Assembly (NCBI GenBank): GCA_000702025.1
Contig: JNKJ01000030.1
Coordinates: 1-64,000, forward strand
Source of the DNA: Blautia schinkii DSM 10518
GTDB taxonomy: Bacteria > Bacillota > Clostridia > Lachnospirales > Lachnospiraceae
Direction: 5' to 3'
Length of the DNA: 64,000 nt
In this document: positions 14,658 through 23,587 of the stretch, piece after piece
Layout of the letters: each line of letters opens with the position of its first letter
How positions within the stretch are numbered: the stretch's first letter is position 1
Made by a program: the position numbers and the translations under genes
The notes under the pieces: generated by a model
The model's input: only the letters and a program-made list of their open reading frames with translations
Databases searched by the model: none
Told to the model about the DNA's origin: nothing

Positions 14658-16586
14658 ATGAAAAACAAGTATCTGACAAAATGTTTATGCATCACGATGA
14701 TATCTGCTATGGTACTGTCCAGCCCCATGGCTGTTTTTGCTGCTGGAGGGGCGGAGACATTTGCGTCAGAGGATATTTTTGTTGACCAGACCGGTGATAT
14801 TACGGATCTTTCTCCGGCGCCGGAGAGTCCTTCACCTGTCCCGGACATAGATATATCAGACGGAACGAATGATGATGTAGCACCTACGCCGGATGCGGAT
14901 CCATCGCCTACACCAGGCGGGGACGAGCCTCCTATAACAGATGGTGATCTTACACCCACACCGGGAGAGCCGACACCTACGCCGGATGATCCCACACCCA
15001 CACCGGGAGACCCTACACCTACGCCGGGAGATCCCACACCCACGCCCGAGGACCCGACTCCCACGCCCGAACCTCTCCTGCCAGAGAACGTGAAGAGCGT
15101 TGTGGACCAGATTGAAACCGTGTCCGCAGAGCTGGTGCTCGAGCCTATGAGTTTAGAGTATAAAGACAAAATAGAAGCTATCCGCAATGAATACGAGGCC
15201 CTCACCGATGAGGAGAAGGCTATGGTGACTAATTATGACAAGCTTTTGGAATTGGAGGAAGCAGTAGTTCAGTATTTGGCTGGCGTTTCTCCTACGCCCA
15301 CACCAACGTCTCCGCCGTTCACAGATGCCGGAGGCGGTACAAATGTTCTAACGGGTACACCTGTTTATTATACAAATATGGTTTCCAACCTCCATGCAGG
15401 CAAGGATTTTTATCTCGACAGCCTCAAGGACAATTATCAGATTACATTTTCTGATGATTTTGCATCCGTGATGGAGCAGATTGAGCAGGAATATAAGGCC
15501 AAGAATAAACTGGTGGATGCCAGTGATTTGAGGAACGATGGTGTGACCACATCCGCGGACAGTTTACTTGTGCGTAACTGGCAGGATATCATTGCAATCT
15601 ATATATACGAGCAGAACAAAAAAGGCGCGGATTCCTACAGCTTCGACGCTTCCGCTAAGGACGAGCTGGCAAAGATTTTTGCTGAAATGAATCCTGTTGT
15701 CCGCGATAAACAGAATATTACCCTTGTTACATATGGCAACCGCCATATCAACTATTACATCAAGAAAAATAAGATTGACAAAAAGGAACGTAAGATTCTC
15801 AAAAAATATCTGGAAACAGACTGCAAGCTGCTTTGTGCCGTTGTCACAGGTTCCAAGGGCTTTGTACGCCAAAGTGTAGGCGATGATGTTTCAGAAGAGC
15901 GTGTGAATGTTATTTCCTCAGCTTACTCCCTGGTGGGTAAGGTGGGTTATTTCTGGGGCGGTAAATCCACAGTTATCGGTGAAGATCCGAGCTGGGGCAC
16001 CGTAGAGAAGGTTTCTGCATCAGGAAGCAGAAGTAGTGGTACTCTGCGCGCGTATGGTCTGGACTGCAGCGGTTTTGTCACCTGGGCTGTGATCAATGGT
16101 TATAAGGACCAGGGTATGCAGAGCAGTGTTGGCGATGGAACCTCAGATCAGTGGGTGAAGGCCAATGTAGTGAGTGAAGAGGACGCACAGCCGGGCGATC
16201 TCGTATTCCAGAGAGGCCCTGAGTCAGGAAGCGACAACCACGTAGGTATTCTGTGCGGTAAGACTGACGCGGGAGACTGGATTGCAGTGCATTGCTCCTC
16301 CAGTAAGAACGGAGTTACCGTGGGAGAGGCTTACGGTGCAAGTTTCCGTTATATCCGTCAGCCATCTTTCTATCCGTCAGACAATGAGGTTGCACAGATG
16401 GAATCCTTACGTGCGGCCACGAGTGGAAATGAAGCGTTCAGCAGTGAGGTAACTGTAAATAATACGCTTCAGGATATGATTGGTTCGAATGAGAATTTGT
16501 TCAGTACGCCGAATACAGAGACGATTCTTCCGACTAAGAAACCGTTGGTAGATGATAATGATATTGAAGTGTTTGTGCAGAAATAG
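14658..16586 (+). CDS. Secreted NlpC/P60 (C40) peptidoglycan hydrolase with a Pro/Thr linker
   Basis: A 642-residue exported cell-wall hydrolase. A signal peptide (MKNKYLTKCLCITMISAMVLSSPMAVFAAG) is followed by an acidic region and a low-complexity (PTPGD)n-type linker at about residues 80-138. A helical segment (NVKSVVDQIETVSAEL...ALTDEEKAMVTNYDKLLELE) and a second short PTPTP stretch come next. After a mid domain of unknown type the C-terminal NlpC/P60 domain carries C470 (GLDCSGFV), H528 (NHVGIL) and H545 (VHCSSS), the full catalytic triad. Such enzymes cut D-Glu-diamino-acid bonds in stem peptides. Monocistronic with its own promoter and terminator. Confidence 0.9.
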   Translation: MKNKYLTKCLCITMISAMVLSSPMAVFAAGGAETFASEDIFVDQTGDITDLSPAPESPSPVPDIDISDGTNDDVAPTPDADPSPTPGGDEPPITDGDLTPTPGEPTPTPDDPTPTPGDPTPTPGDPTPTPEDPTPTPEPLLPENVKSVVDQIETVSAELVLEPMSLEYKDKIEAIRNEYEALTDEEKAMVTNYDKLLELEEAVVQYLAGVSPTPTPTSPPFTDAGGGTNVLTGTPVYYTNMVSNLHAGKDFYLDSLKDNYQITFSDDFASVMEQIEQEYKAKNKLVDASDLRNDGVTTSADSLLVRNWQDIIAIYIYEQNKKGADSYSFDASAKDELAKIFAEMNPVVRDKQNITLVTYGNRHINYYIKKNKIDKKERKILKKYLETDCKLLCAVVTGSKGFVRQSVGDDVSEERVNVISSAYSLVGKVGYFWGGKSTVIGEDPSWGTVEKVSASGSRSSGTLRAYGLDCSGFVTWAVINGYKDQGMQSSVGDGTSDQWVKANVVSEEDAQPGDLVFQRGPESGSDNHVGILCGKTDAGDWIAVHCSSSKNGVTVGEAYGASFRYIRQPSFYPSDNEVAQMESLRAATSGNEAFSSEVTVNNTLQDMIGSNENLFSTPNTETILPTKKPLVDDNDIEVFVQK

Positions 16587-16608
16587 AAACATCTATATGT
16601 AGATATGA

Positions 16609-16645
16609 CAAGGCAGCCGCCCGTAGGGGAGGCTGCCTTGTTGTA
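16609..16645 (+). terminator. Intrinsic terminator after the NlpC/P60 gene
   Basis: A perfect 10-bp stem CAAGGCAGCC/GGCTGCCTTG with a 12-nt loop, followed by TTGT, 22 bp past the stop codon. Confidence 0.85.
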
Positions 16646-16712
16646 AGCTATACGTAAGGAATCGGTTTATATCTGCCTAAATGCCATTCGCTTACTTTTC
16701 GGGTATTTGAAA

Positions 16713-17651
16713 TCAGATGAAGGTGGAATCTTCCAGGATTTTTGACACTTCATCCAAAGGAATCTGGAGTTTTTTTGCAATTGTCTCGGGTGATTCGCCC
16801 TGGATATAGAGTTTTACGATGTTTATAACTTCTTGTTTCCCTTTTTTAATACCATCCTCCATGAGCATTTGTCCTAATATTGTCATAGATATCGCCTCCT
16901 TGATTTCTTCTAAATCTTCACTGTTCAGTGTCTTGACGGCCAATGCATATAAAACTGCCTGCATTCTGCCTAAATCCTCCTCGGTGACTTTGGGATATTT
17001 ACGGTTCAGCCACTTAAACCCCTGACGGATACGCTCTTTTTCAGATATATCTCCATCCATCAACGGTGTGAGGACCAAAGGAACCAGGTCATTCTTGCAT
17101 ATCTGGCTGTTTTCCTTTTCTGATAAATTTCTCAGAATAACGTCTGCGTCTGTATCCCTGAGGCGTACAATTTTTACCCTATAGGTGTTCATGCCTACTC
17201 TAAGCTCAGACATCGGATGCTTCACCTTGGCGGAACAAACCACTACCGTAGTGACATCCACCCCATATGTACTGCTTGTGACAGCCTCATATTCACGAAA
17301 CCGACGGAGGTCCTTCTTGGTGATGCTGTCGCTTTCAAATTCAATATGAACCCAGCTGTTGTCCCTCATCAGGAAATTAAAGTCCTCATACATCTTTTTG
17401 ACTTCCAGATGCACCATCTCCGTAGGCATGACTGCTACAGGCTTCTCATCCATACCCAGATAGGGAAAAAGCTCATCGCTGAAAAACTGCACCGCTACTT
17501 TGAGAGCAGCATCTTCCAGCTGGGGATAGACCGCCTCCTGATTACCAGCAACCATATCAGAGCCATTTGGGGTAAGGTTCTTATCATTTGTATTTAAATC
17601 TGTGTTTGGGTCTGTTTTTAAGTGTGTCTTTACGTTTGGTTTTTCCTGCAT
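16713..17651 (-). CDS. Rpn-like PD-(D/E)XK family protein, copy A
   Basis: A 312-residue protein resembling recombination-promoting nuclease/putative transposase (Rpn) proteins. After a variable Asn/Thr/Lys-rich N-terminus the core has D90 (YEDFNFLM) and E104 within VHIEFES, fitting the nuclease motif, then RRFREYEAVTSSTYG. The C-terminus is a helical tail with GKQEVINIVKLYIQGESPETIAKKLQIPLDEVSKIL, a pattern common at the end of these proteins. GGGAGG precedes the ATG. It is nearly identical to the protein at 18350-19312. Cellular role unknown; E. coli Rpn proteins cut DNA and stimulate recombination. Confidence 0.75.
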   Translation of the reverse strand: MQEKPNVKTHLKTDPNTDLNTNDKNLTPNGSDMVAGNQEAVYPQLEDAALKVAVQFFSDELFPYLGMDEKPVAVMPTEMVHLEVKKMYEDFNFLMRDNSWVHIEFESDSITKKDLRRFREYEAVTSSTYGVDVTTVVVCSAKVKHPMSELRVGMNTYRVKIVRLRDTDADVILRNLSEKENSQICKNDLVPLVLTPLMDGDISEKERIRQGFKWLNRKYPKVTEEDLGRMQAVLYALAVKTLNSEDLEEIKEAISMTILGQMLMEDGIKKGKQEVINIVKLYIQGESPETIAKKLQIPLDEVSKILEDSTFI

Positions 17652-18056
17652 AATACCTCCCTTACAAGGTCATGCAGGTTCCTGTCTCTATTATAGTATA
17701 TAGGAAAAATACAGACAACGGTTTTCTTGATTTTTGATACTTTTGTTTATTGTTACGGAAAATTTGTCCGAGACGGACAAGAGATTTCATAAAGAAATGT
17801 TTAAAAATTATAGCTTAAAATCATACTACAACAGCGACTCCCTGCAGGACCACCGTTGTCTGCTTCAAACATTATACCATTTAAGGTAGGGGAGGTAAAG
17901 CGGAATTTTGAGAGTGGATTTTTCGGTGATTTACCGAATGGTAAGAGGAAAGAAATTCGGTGCGGGCACAGGCACTGGCCTTGTCAGATATTGAGTACAT
18001 TAATAAAATATCTGCTAAGTCCAGCGCGCGTGCCGGGAATAAAAGTAGGCTAAGAC

Positions 18057-18300
18057 CTAATCCTTTAGGAGTTTAACCAGTTCGTCTAAAGGAATCTGAA
18101 GTTTCTCGGAGATTGTCTCAAGTGATTCGCCCTCAGTATAGAGTTTCCAGATGGTTATGCCTTCTTGTATTCCTTCCTGTTTTCCTATCCGAATACCATC
18201 TTCCACGAGCATTTGTCCTAATATTGTCACTGAAATCGCCTCCTACTAATTTCTTCTAAATCTTTACTGTCCAGTGTCTTGACGGCCAGAGCGTAAAAAC
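18057..18300 (-). pseudogene. Decayed third copy of the Rpn-like gene (C-terminal fragment)
   Basis: On the minus strand the segment encodes AISVTILGQMLVEDGIRIG, then KQEGIQEGITIWKLYTEGES and LETISEKLQIPLDELVKLLKD before a TAG at 18057-18059, clearly homologous to the C-terminus of copies A and B. The frame is broken near 18243-18247 by a small insertion, and homology fades at about 18300 where the upstream two thirds of the gene are missing. It is more divergent than A and B are from each other, so it is the older copy. Confidence 0.8.
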
Positions 18301-18349
18301 GGTCTGCATTGTGACAGAAACTCACTCGATTTCTTCAAGTTATTAGAAA

Positions 18350-19312
18350 TTAGATGAAAGTCGAATCTTCCAGGATTTTTGACACTTCATCCAAAGGAAT
18401 CTGGAGTTTTTTTGCAATTGTCTCGGGTGATTCACCTTGAACATAGAGTTTTAAGACATTTATAACTTCTTGAATTCCTTCCTGTTTCCCTTCTTGTTTT
18501 CCTATTTTAATACCATCCTCCACGAGCATTTGTCCTAATATTGTCATTGAAATCGCCTCCTTAATTTCTTCTAAATCTTCACTGTTCAGTGTCTTAACAG
18601 CCAATGCATATAAAACCGCCTGCATTCTGCCTAAATCCTGCTCGGCAACTTCCGGATATTTACGGTTCAACCATTTGAAGCCCTGACGGATACGCTCTTT
18701 TTCAGATATATCTCCATCCATCAACGGTGTGAGGACCAAAGGAACCAGGTCATTCTTGCTTATCTGGCTGTTTTCCTTTTCTGAAAGATTTCTCAGAATA
18801 GCGTCTGCGTCTGTATCCCTCAGGCGTACAATCTTTACCCTATAGGTGTTCATGCCTGCTCTAAGCTCAGACATCGGATGCTTCACCTTGGCGGAACAAA
18901 CCACTACCGTAGTGACATCCACCCCATATGTACTGCTTGTGACAGCTTCATATTCACGGAACCGGCGGAGGTCCTTCTTGGTAATGCTGTCACTTTCAAA
19001 TTCAATATGAAGCCAGCTATTATCCCTCATTAGGAAATTAAAGTCTTCATACATCTTTTTGACTTCCAGATGGACCATCTCCGTAGGCATGACTGCTACA
19101 GGCTTTTCATCCATACCCAGATACGGAAAAAGCTCATCGCTGAAAAACTGCACCGCTACTTTGAGAGCAGCATCTTCCAGCTGGGGATAGACCGCCTCCT
19201 GATTACCAGCAACCACATCAGAGCCATTTTGGGTAAGGTTCTTATCATTTGTATTTAGATCTGTGTTTAGGTTTGTCTTTAAGTGTGTCTTTACGTTTGG
19301 TTTTTCCTGCAT
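18350..19312 (-). CDS. Rpn-like PD-(D/E)XK family protein, copy B
   Basis: A 320-residue near-copy of the protein at 16713-17651 with the same VHLEV...DFNFLM...IEFES core. It differs mainly by point changes and by an 8-residue expansion of the GKQEGKQEGIQEV segment near the C-terminus, probably a small in-frame repeat slip. It has the same start context (GGGAGG before ATG) and the same leader. Whether both copies are expressed is unknown; each keeps an intact frame. Confidence 0.75.
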   Translation of the reverse strand: MQEKPNVKTHLKTNLNTDLNTNDKNLTQNGSDVVAGNQEAVYPQLEDAALKVAVQFFSDELFPYLGMDEKPVAVMPTEMVHLEVKKMYEDFNFLMRDNSWLHIEFESDSITKKDLRRFREYEAVTSSTYGVDVTTVVVCSAKVKHPMSELRAGMNTYRVKIVRLRDTDADAILRNLSEKENSQISKNDLVPLVLTPLMDGDISEKERIRQGFKWLNRKYPEVAEQDLGRMQAVLYALAVKTLNSEDLEEIKEAISMTILGQMLVEDGIKIGKQEGKQEGIQEVINVLKLYVQGESPETIAKKLQIPLDEVSKILEDSTFI

Positions 19313-19702
19313 AATACCTCCCTTACAAGGTCATGCAGGTTTCTGTCTCTATTATAGTATATAGGAAAAATACAGACAACGGTTTTCTTGATTTTTGATA
19401 TTTATGTTATGTTTATTGTTACGGAAAATTTGTCCGAGACGGACAAGAGATTTCAAAAAGAAATGTTTGAAAATTATGACATATAATCATACTACAACAG
19501 CGACTCCCTGCAGGACCACCGTTGTCTGTTTCAAACATTATACCATTTGGGGTACGGGAGGTAAAGCAGGATTTTGAGAATAGATTTTTAGGGTAGTTGT
19601 CGAACAACGACAGGACGGAAATTCGGTGCAGCATTGGCGCTTTACCGTTCAATACCTTCCGGGAATCCTCTCAATAACCTCTCCATTCTCCCAAGAAAGA
19701 GG

Positions 19703-19756
19703 TTGACAAACACCCCAAAAACCCATATACTTTTAAAATATAGTTTGATAATCAAA
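19703..19756 (+). promoter_or_regulatory. fabH promoter with a FabT-like operator
   Basis: TTGACA (19703-19708) and TATACT (19726-19731) are separated by exactly 17 bp, a near-consensus promoter. Thirteen bases after the -10 lies the perfect palindrome TTTGATAATCAAA (19744-19756), around the expected start of transcription. It closely matches the TTTGA-N3-TCAAA operator of FabT-type MarR repressors of fatty acid synthesis, so repression by a FabT homologue encoded elsewhere is predicted. The 100-nt leader that follows is CA-rich and looks unstructured. Confidence 0.75.
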
Positions 19757-19857
19757 ATATTTGAGTGTACACACAAATCTAAATGCACATACAAATAGAA
19801 ACACAAATGCACACACAAACATTAATACAATATAAACATGAATATGGATGGATAACT

Positions 19858-20823
19858 ATGATGACAACACGTATTATCGGAACCGGGAGTGCGCTCCCTA
19901 AAAAAACGCTCACCAATGATGAACTGTCCCAAATTATGGATACAAGCGATGAATGGATACGAACAAGAACGGGAATCGTATCACGCCATGTAGCGGATGA
20001 AGAGGAGACAGCGGCCACACTTGCGGCAGAAGCAGGACGCAGGGCTATAGACAATGCAGGTATGAAACCAGAGGATATAGAACTTGTCCTGGTAGCAACC
20101 TGCTCTGCAGAGAATTATTTTCCAAGCGTAGGCTGTCAAGTACAAGACATATTAGGGCTTAAAAACGCGGCAGCGATGGACATAAGTGCTGCCTGCTCCG
20201 GCTTTTTATTTGCCCTCAATACAGCTCATGCATATATTCTCAGCGGTTTATATGAAAAGATTCTGGTAATCGGCACCGAAACGCTGTCCAGAACAATAGA
20301 CTGGACGGACAGAAGTACCTGCGTTCTCTTTGGCGACGGAGCGGGCGCATGTGTAGTGCGAAGCGATGAGGAGGGAATCATCGGTATCAGCCAGCACAGC
20401 GACGGTACGCAGGGCGGCGTGCTCACAAGCTTTGCGCCAAGTCTGGAGACACCTCTCGCAGCGGCAGCACCTGGCAGCCCGCTCTATATGGAGGGTCAAG
20501 CAGTGTTTAAATTTGCAGTTAAGACAGTGCCGGAATGTATCAGGCAGGTCCTTGAAGACAACCATACAGAGGTGGAGGATGTGAAATATTTCGTACTCCA
20601 CCAGGCCAACAGCCGCATTATCCAGTCGGTTGCCAAAAGGCTGAAAGCAGATGAGGAAAAGTTCCCCATGAATCTGGACAAGTGTGGAAATACTTCTGCG
20701 GCAAGCATTCCGATTCTGCTGGATGAAATGAACCGCAGCAATAAGCTGGGAAGAGGCGACCTCCTGGTACTTTCCGGCTTCGGCGCGGGCCTTACCTGGG
20801 GCGCAGCACTTCTTCGGTGGTAG
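19858..20823 (+). CDS. fabH: 3-oxoacyl-ACP synthase III
   Basis: Starts fatty acid synthesis by condensing an acyl-CoA primer with malonyl-ACP. About 321 residues from ATG 19858 (a second ATG follows at 19861; ribosome binding is weak, GGATGGA). The catalytic triad is complete: C113 (DISAACSGFLFA), H248 (VLHQAN) and N278 (CGNTSAASIP). The N-terminal GTGSALP and DTSDEWIRTRTGI motifs are typical. It stands apart from any other fab gene, so it is either a dispersed second FabH or part of a split pathway; the operator upstream links it to the fab regulon. Confidence 0.93.
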   Translation: MMTTRIIGTGSALPKKTLTNDELSQIMDTSDEWIRTRTGIVSRHVADEEETAATLAAEAGRRAIDNAGMKPEDIELVLVATCSAENYFPSVGCQVQDILGLKNAAAMDISAACSGFLFALNTAHAYILSGLYEKILVIGTETLSRTIDWTDRSTCVLFGDGAGACVVRSDEEGIIGISQHSDGTQGGVLTSFAPSLETPLAAAAPGSPLYMEGQAVFKFAVKTVPECIRQVLEDNHTEVEDVKYFVLHQANSRIIQSVAKRLKADEEKFPMNLDKCGNTSAASIPILLDEMNRSNKLGRGDLLVLSGFGAGLTWGAALLRW

Positions 20824-21040
20824 GAGTTGACTGATAGTCACGCACAAAAGCCCGTGACACAGCGCTTCTCCGGTGATAGGAGTCGACTGACCGCTGTGGT
20901 AAAGGTCCGTGGGCTGCGCTTCTCCGGTGGTAGGAGAGACTGAAAGCAACGGATAAAAGCCTGCGATACGACTCCTCTCCCGTGGTGGAAGTTGACTTAC
21001 ATTTACTGATAAAAGCAAGTGACCTGCTCTACTTCTGCGA
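20809..21040 (+). repeat. Degenerate 54-56-bp tandem repeat at the 3' end of fabH
   Basis: Four imperfect units start at 20809, 20865, 20919 and 20974, with a partial fifth at about 21029. Each opens with CTTCTYCGGTGRTAGGAG-like sequence, then RRTTGACT and a variable middle with AAAAGCC. The first unit begins inside the last codons of fabH, and the rest fill the gap to pduL. CTCC/GGAG in each head can form a small hairpin. No open frame runs through the array. Confidence 0.7.
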
Positions 21041-21069
21041 CGGCAGCACCTGCTTGTCTCATCTTTGTC

Positions 21070-21708
21070 TCATCTGTGAATTCCGGACAAAACTTCTTCA
21101 ATCCATTTGTCCGTATTATAGTTATCGTCAAAAAGACGTACGATCACTCCATATGGTTCTGCGTCGCTCGAGAATGCGTTAGCCTCGTCAGTGTCCACAT
21201 GCATAGCCAGACGGAAGCTGCGGTGGACACGGACAACCACATCTGCATAGATGAGCGCGCGTCCGTAGCTCTTAGTAAGCACAAACACTTCGTCATTGTC
21301 TCTAACGCGGAGTGAGATCGCTTCGTCCGGTGTCATATGAATGTGGCGCTTGGCGACAATCACACCTTTTTCAATGGAAAGCTCGCTATTGGGACCGCAG
21401 AGAACGCAGCCCGGTGTGCCTTCGATGTCCCCGGACTGGCGGATGATGCCGGGCAAGCCCAGCTTTCTGGTATCCGTAAGGGAAAGCTCCACCTGGGTTT
21501 CCTTACGGAAAGGACCGAGAATTGCCATATTTTCAAATTCCCCTTTCGGTCCTTTTACGGTCAGCCGTTCCTGACAAAGATATTGTCCCGGCTGGCTTAA
21601 TTCTTTTATGTAATGAAGCTCTGCTCCCGGTCCAAATAACAATTCAAAATCCTCTTTTGACACATGAATGTGCCGGGCAGAGGTTTCTATTGGTATCTTC
21701 ACACTCAT
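21070..21708 (-). CDS. pduL: PduL-type phosphate acyltransferase
   Basis: A 212-residue zinc enzyme that interconverts acyl-CoA and acyl phosphate (phosphotransacylase of the PduL family, propanoyl or acetyl). Both PduL repeats keep their metal-ligand His motifs: ARHIHVSKEDFELLFG near the start and KRHIHMTPDEA in the middle, with QPGQYLCQERLTVKGPKG between. The start lacks an obvious microcompartment-targeting extension, and no other pdu/eut genes are near, so it probably serves as a free phosphotransacetylase in acetate metabolism. AGGAGG precedes the ATG. Confidence 0.88.
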   Translation of the reverse strand: MSVKIPIETSARHIHVSKEDFELLFGPGAELHYIKELSQPGQYLCQERLTVKGPKGEFENMAILGPFRKETQVELSLTDTRKLGLPGIIRQSGDIEGTPGCVLCGPNSELSIEKGVIVAKRHIHMTPDEAISLRVRDNDEVFVLTKSYGRALIYADVVVRVHRSFRLAMHVDTDEANAFSSDAEPYGVIVRLFDDNYNTDKWIEEVLSGIHR

Positions 21709-21814
21709 CTGATGTTCCTCCTATACTAACGTAAAAATCTGACTGATTTTATGATAGTGTAACTCCTACCTGATAAAATATCAATACCTTTGTCAGTGAA
21801 CCCCCACCACCATA

Positions 21815-22774
21815 TCAGCAAAAAAGCAAATACAAATACCCGCCATATCCCAGCAGCAAAAGCGCGCCCTGGATGCGTGAGGCCTTATGGGTGAGTATGG
21901 AGGGAATGCATAAAATCCCACTGAGCAGCAAAATGAAAGGGAAATCCACAGGCATCACATTCCCGTGAAAGGGCAGCGGCCGGATGAGGCCGGAAAAGCC
22001 GCCTACCAGTACAAGGTTCAGGATACTGGCGCCGATAATATTACCCAGGGAAAGTGCCGTGTGCTTCTTTTTTACAGAAGTGATAGCGGTGATCAGCTCC
22101 GGCAGTGAGGTGCCGAGAGCCACGAAGGTAACGGAGATCAGCACCTCAGGCCAGCCCATTGCACGCGCCAGCCGCTGGCCGTATTTGATGAGAAATTCAG
22201 CTCCTATGTATAAAAGCGCCGCCTCCAGAGCAAGCTGTACGAAATCCATGGCAGAGAAGGGCGGAATCGGGGCGGAAAATGACGCACCCTCCACAATTTC
22301 CTGCTGCTGCTGATTTTTCTCGCTGAGAGATTCCCGCACGTAGAAAACGCAGAGCATAAGCAGGAGCACACTCACCATGCGGGGGATTCCCCCGAAAAGA
22401 ACCCCGGAGAGCAGGAACACGCAGCAGGAGGTCACAAGCCAGAGATAACCTGTTTTGATGTTGCGCACGTTTTCCTTTTTTAAAATGGTGGGAGAGAGCA
22501 GCAGCATCACTCCGCCGATAAAACCCACGTTACAGATAATGGAGCCAAAGGCGTTCCCAAGCGCCATATCAGTGGCATCATGCATGGCCGCGGCAGAGGA
22601 AAACAATAGCTCGGGCAGAGTGGTGCCGAAGCTTAAGACAGTGGCTCCGATGACCACCTCAGGCAGCCGGAAATGCTCCGCGGCTTTCACCGCACTGTCC
22701 ACAAAAAGGTTGCTGCCAAACACAAGAAAGAAAAGACCCAGGCAGAACATCAGCACACTAAAGGCAATAGACAT
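21815..22774 (-). CDS. Calcium/sodium antiporter, CaCA (YrbG) family
   Basis: A 319-residue integral membrane exchanger with about ten helices in two inverted halves. Each half has the alpha-repeat signature: GATVLSFGTTLPELLFS...GNAFGSIICNVGFIGG and TFVALGTSLPELITAI...GNIIGASILNLVLVGG. The conserved Glu of each SLPEL/TLPEL is the ion ligand. An acidic, Gln-rich loop (SEKNQQQQEIVEG) separates the halves. AAGGAG lies 7 nt upstream. pduL follows 106 bp later on the same strand and could be co-transcribed. Confidence 0.9.
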   Translation of the reverse strand: MSIAFSVLMFCLGLFFLVFGSNLFVDSAVKAAEHFRLPEVVIGATVLSFGTTLPELLFSSAAAMHDATDMALGNAFGSIICNVGFIGGVMLLLSPTILKKENVRNIKTGYLWLVTSCCVFLLSGVLFGGIPRMVSVLLLMLCVFYVRESLSEKNQQQQEIVEGASFSAPIPPFSAMDFVQLALEAALLYIGAEFLIKYGQRLARAMGWPEVLISVTFVALGTSLPELITAITSVKKKHTALSLGNIIGASILNLVLVGGFSGLIRPLPFHGNVMPVDFPFILLLSGILCIPSILTHKASRIQGALLLLGYGGYLYLLFC

Positions 22775-22891
22775 AAGAGGCTCCTTAGAAAAGGGATTCT
22801 AAGCTAATTTATGCCTGATTTTCCCGGATATGTCAAAACCTCATGTTCGGGAATATAGTAAAAGAAAAAGGAAAGTGGTTCACAGTAAAAC

Positions 22892-23515
22892 ATGTTGGAA
22901 ATTCTTCTGCTGGTAACCGCACTTTCCATGGACACATTCGTGGCAAGCTTAGCCTATGGCGCCAATGAAATGCACATTACATGGAAAGAAGTTCTGCTCA
23001 TAAACGGCATCTGTGCCGGCTGTTTGGGCGCGGCGCTTTGTCTGGGCACAGTGATAGACAGTTTCGTTCCGGAAACCCTTACAAAGGGAATCTGTTTCGT
23101 GAGCCTGCTGCTCCTGGGGATAGTCAAGCTCCTGGATTACGGCATCAAAAAAGTGATAAACAGAAAATGCGGGCTTCATAAAGATATTCGTTTCAATGTA
23201 TCAAAGCTGCACTTTATCATAACGATCTACGGAAATCCCATGGCGGCGGACAAGGACGCGTCCCGTTCACTTTCGATGAAAGAAGCTGTGTTTCTCGCCT
23301 TTGCAATGTCCCTGGACAGTTTGATCGCCGGGACACTTGCGGCGTTTTTAAAAATCCACATCCTGCTCACGATAGGCTCGGACCTTTTCATGGGAATCCT
23401 CATGATGTGCCTGGGGCTTTTTCTCGGGGGCAAAATGGCGGCCAGATCAAACCGTGACCTCTCATGGCTTGGCGGCGTGCTGTTTCTGTTCCTGGCCTTT
23501 ACGAAGGTAAGATAG
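22892..23515 (+). CDS. ytaF: YtaF-type sporulation membrane protein (MntP-like)
   Basis: A 207-residue protein with about six membrane helices and two related halves, each with a conserved Asp: ALSMDTFVASLAYGANEM and ADKDASRSLSMKEAVFLAFAMSLDSLIAG. The ADKD...SLSxKEA linker is the YtaF hallmark and distinguishes it from the MntP manganese exporter. In Bacillus ytaF is expressed during sporulation; its transport substrate is not established. A Shine-Dalgarno (GGAAAG) lies rather far upstream, about 16 nt. Divergent from the antiporter. Confidence 0.82.
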   Translation: MLEILLLVTALSMDTFVASLAYGANEMHITWKEVLLINGICAGCLGAALCLGTVIDSFVPETLTKGICFVSLLLLGIVKLLDYGIKKVINRKCGLHKDIRFNVSKLHFIITIYGNPMAADKDASRSLSMKEAVFLAFAMSLDSLIAGTLAAFLKIHILLTIGSDLFMGILMMCLGLFLGGKMAARSNRDLSWLGGVLFLFLAFTKVR

Positions 23516-23587
23516 ATATTTGCAAAGGGGATGCAAATAAGCTATAATATGAACCATGTATGAAAAAGAATCCGAAAGGAGCAACGG

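Larger units (their letters stand above)
16713..19577 (-). repeat. Tandem duplication of an Rpn-like gene with its leader
   Basis: The block 16713-17900 (gene A and about 250 bp upstream) is repeated as 18350-19577 (gene B and upstream), with only scattered differences. Both leaders carry the same AATTTGTCCGAGACGGACAA hairpin and the same 'CTCCCTGCAGGACCACCGTTG' segment. A third, decayed 3' fragment lies between them at 18057-18300. The 405-bp stretch 17652-18056 holds only this leader sequence and no gene. Confidence 0.85.

Noticed and set aside
14651-15205. Minus-strand frame with Gly-Val-Ser repeats opposite the Pro/Thr linker
   Set aside because: The repeats are the mirror of the (PTPGD)n linker of the NlpC/P60 protein.
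20809-21040. CRISPR array
   Set aside because: Units are imperfect throughout with no constant repeat and unique-spacer pattern, and there are no cas genes in the window.
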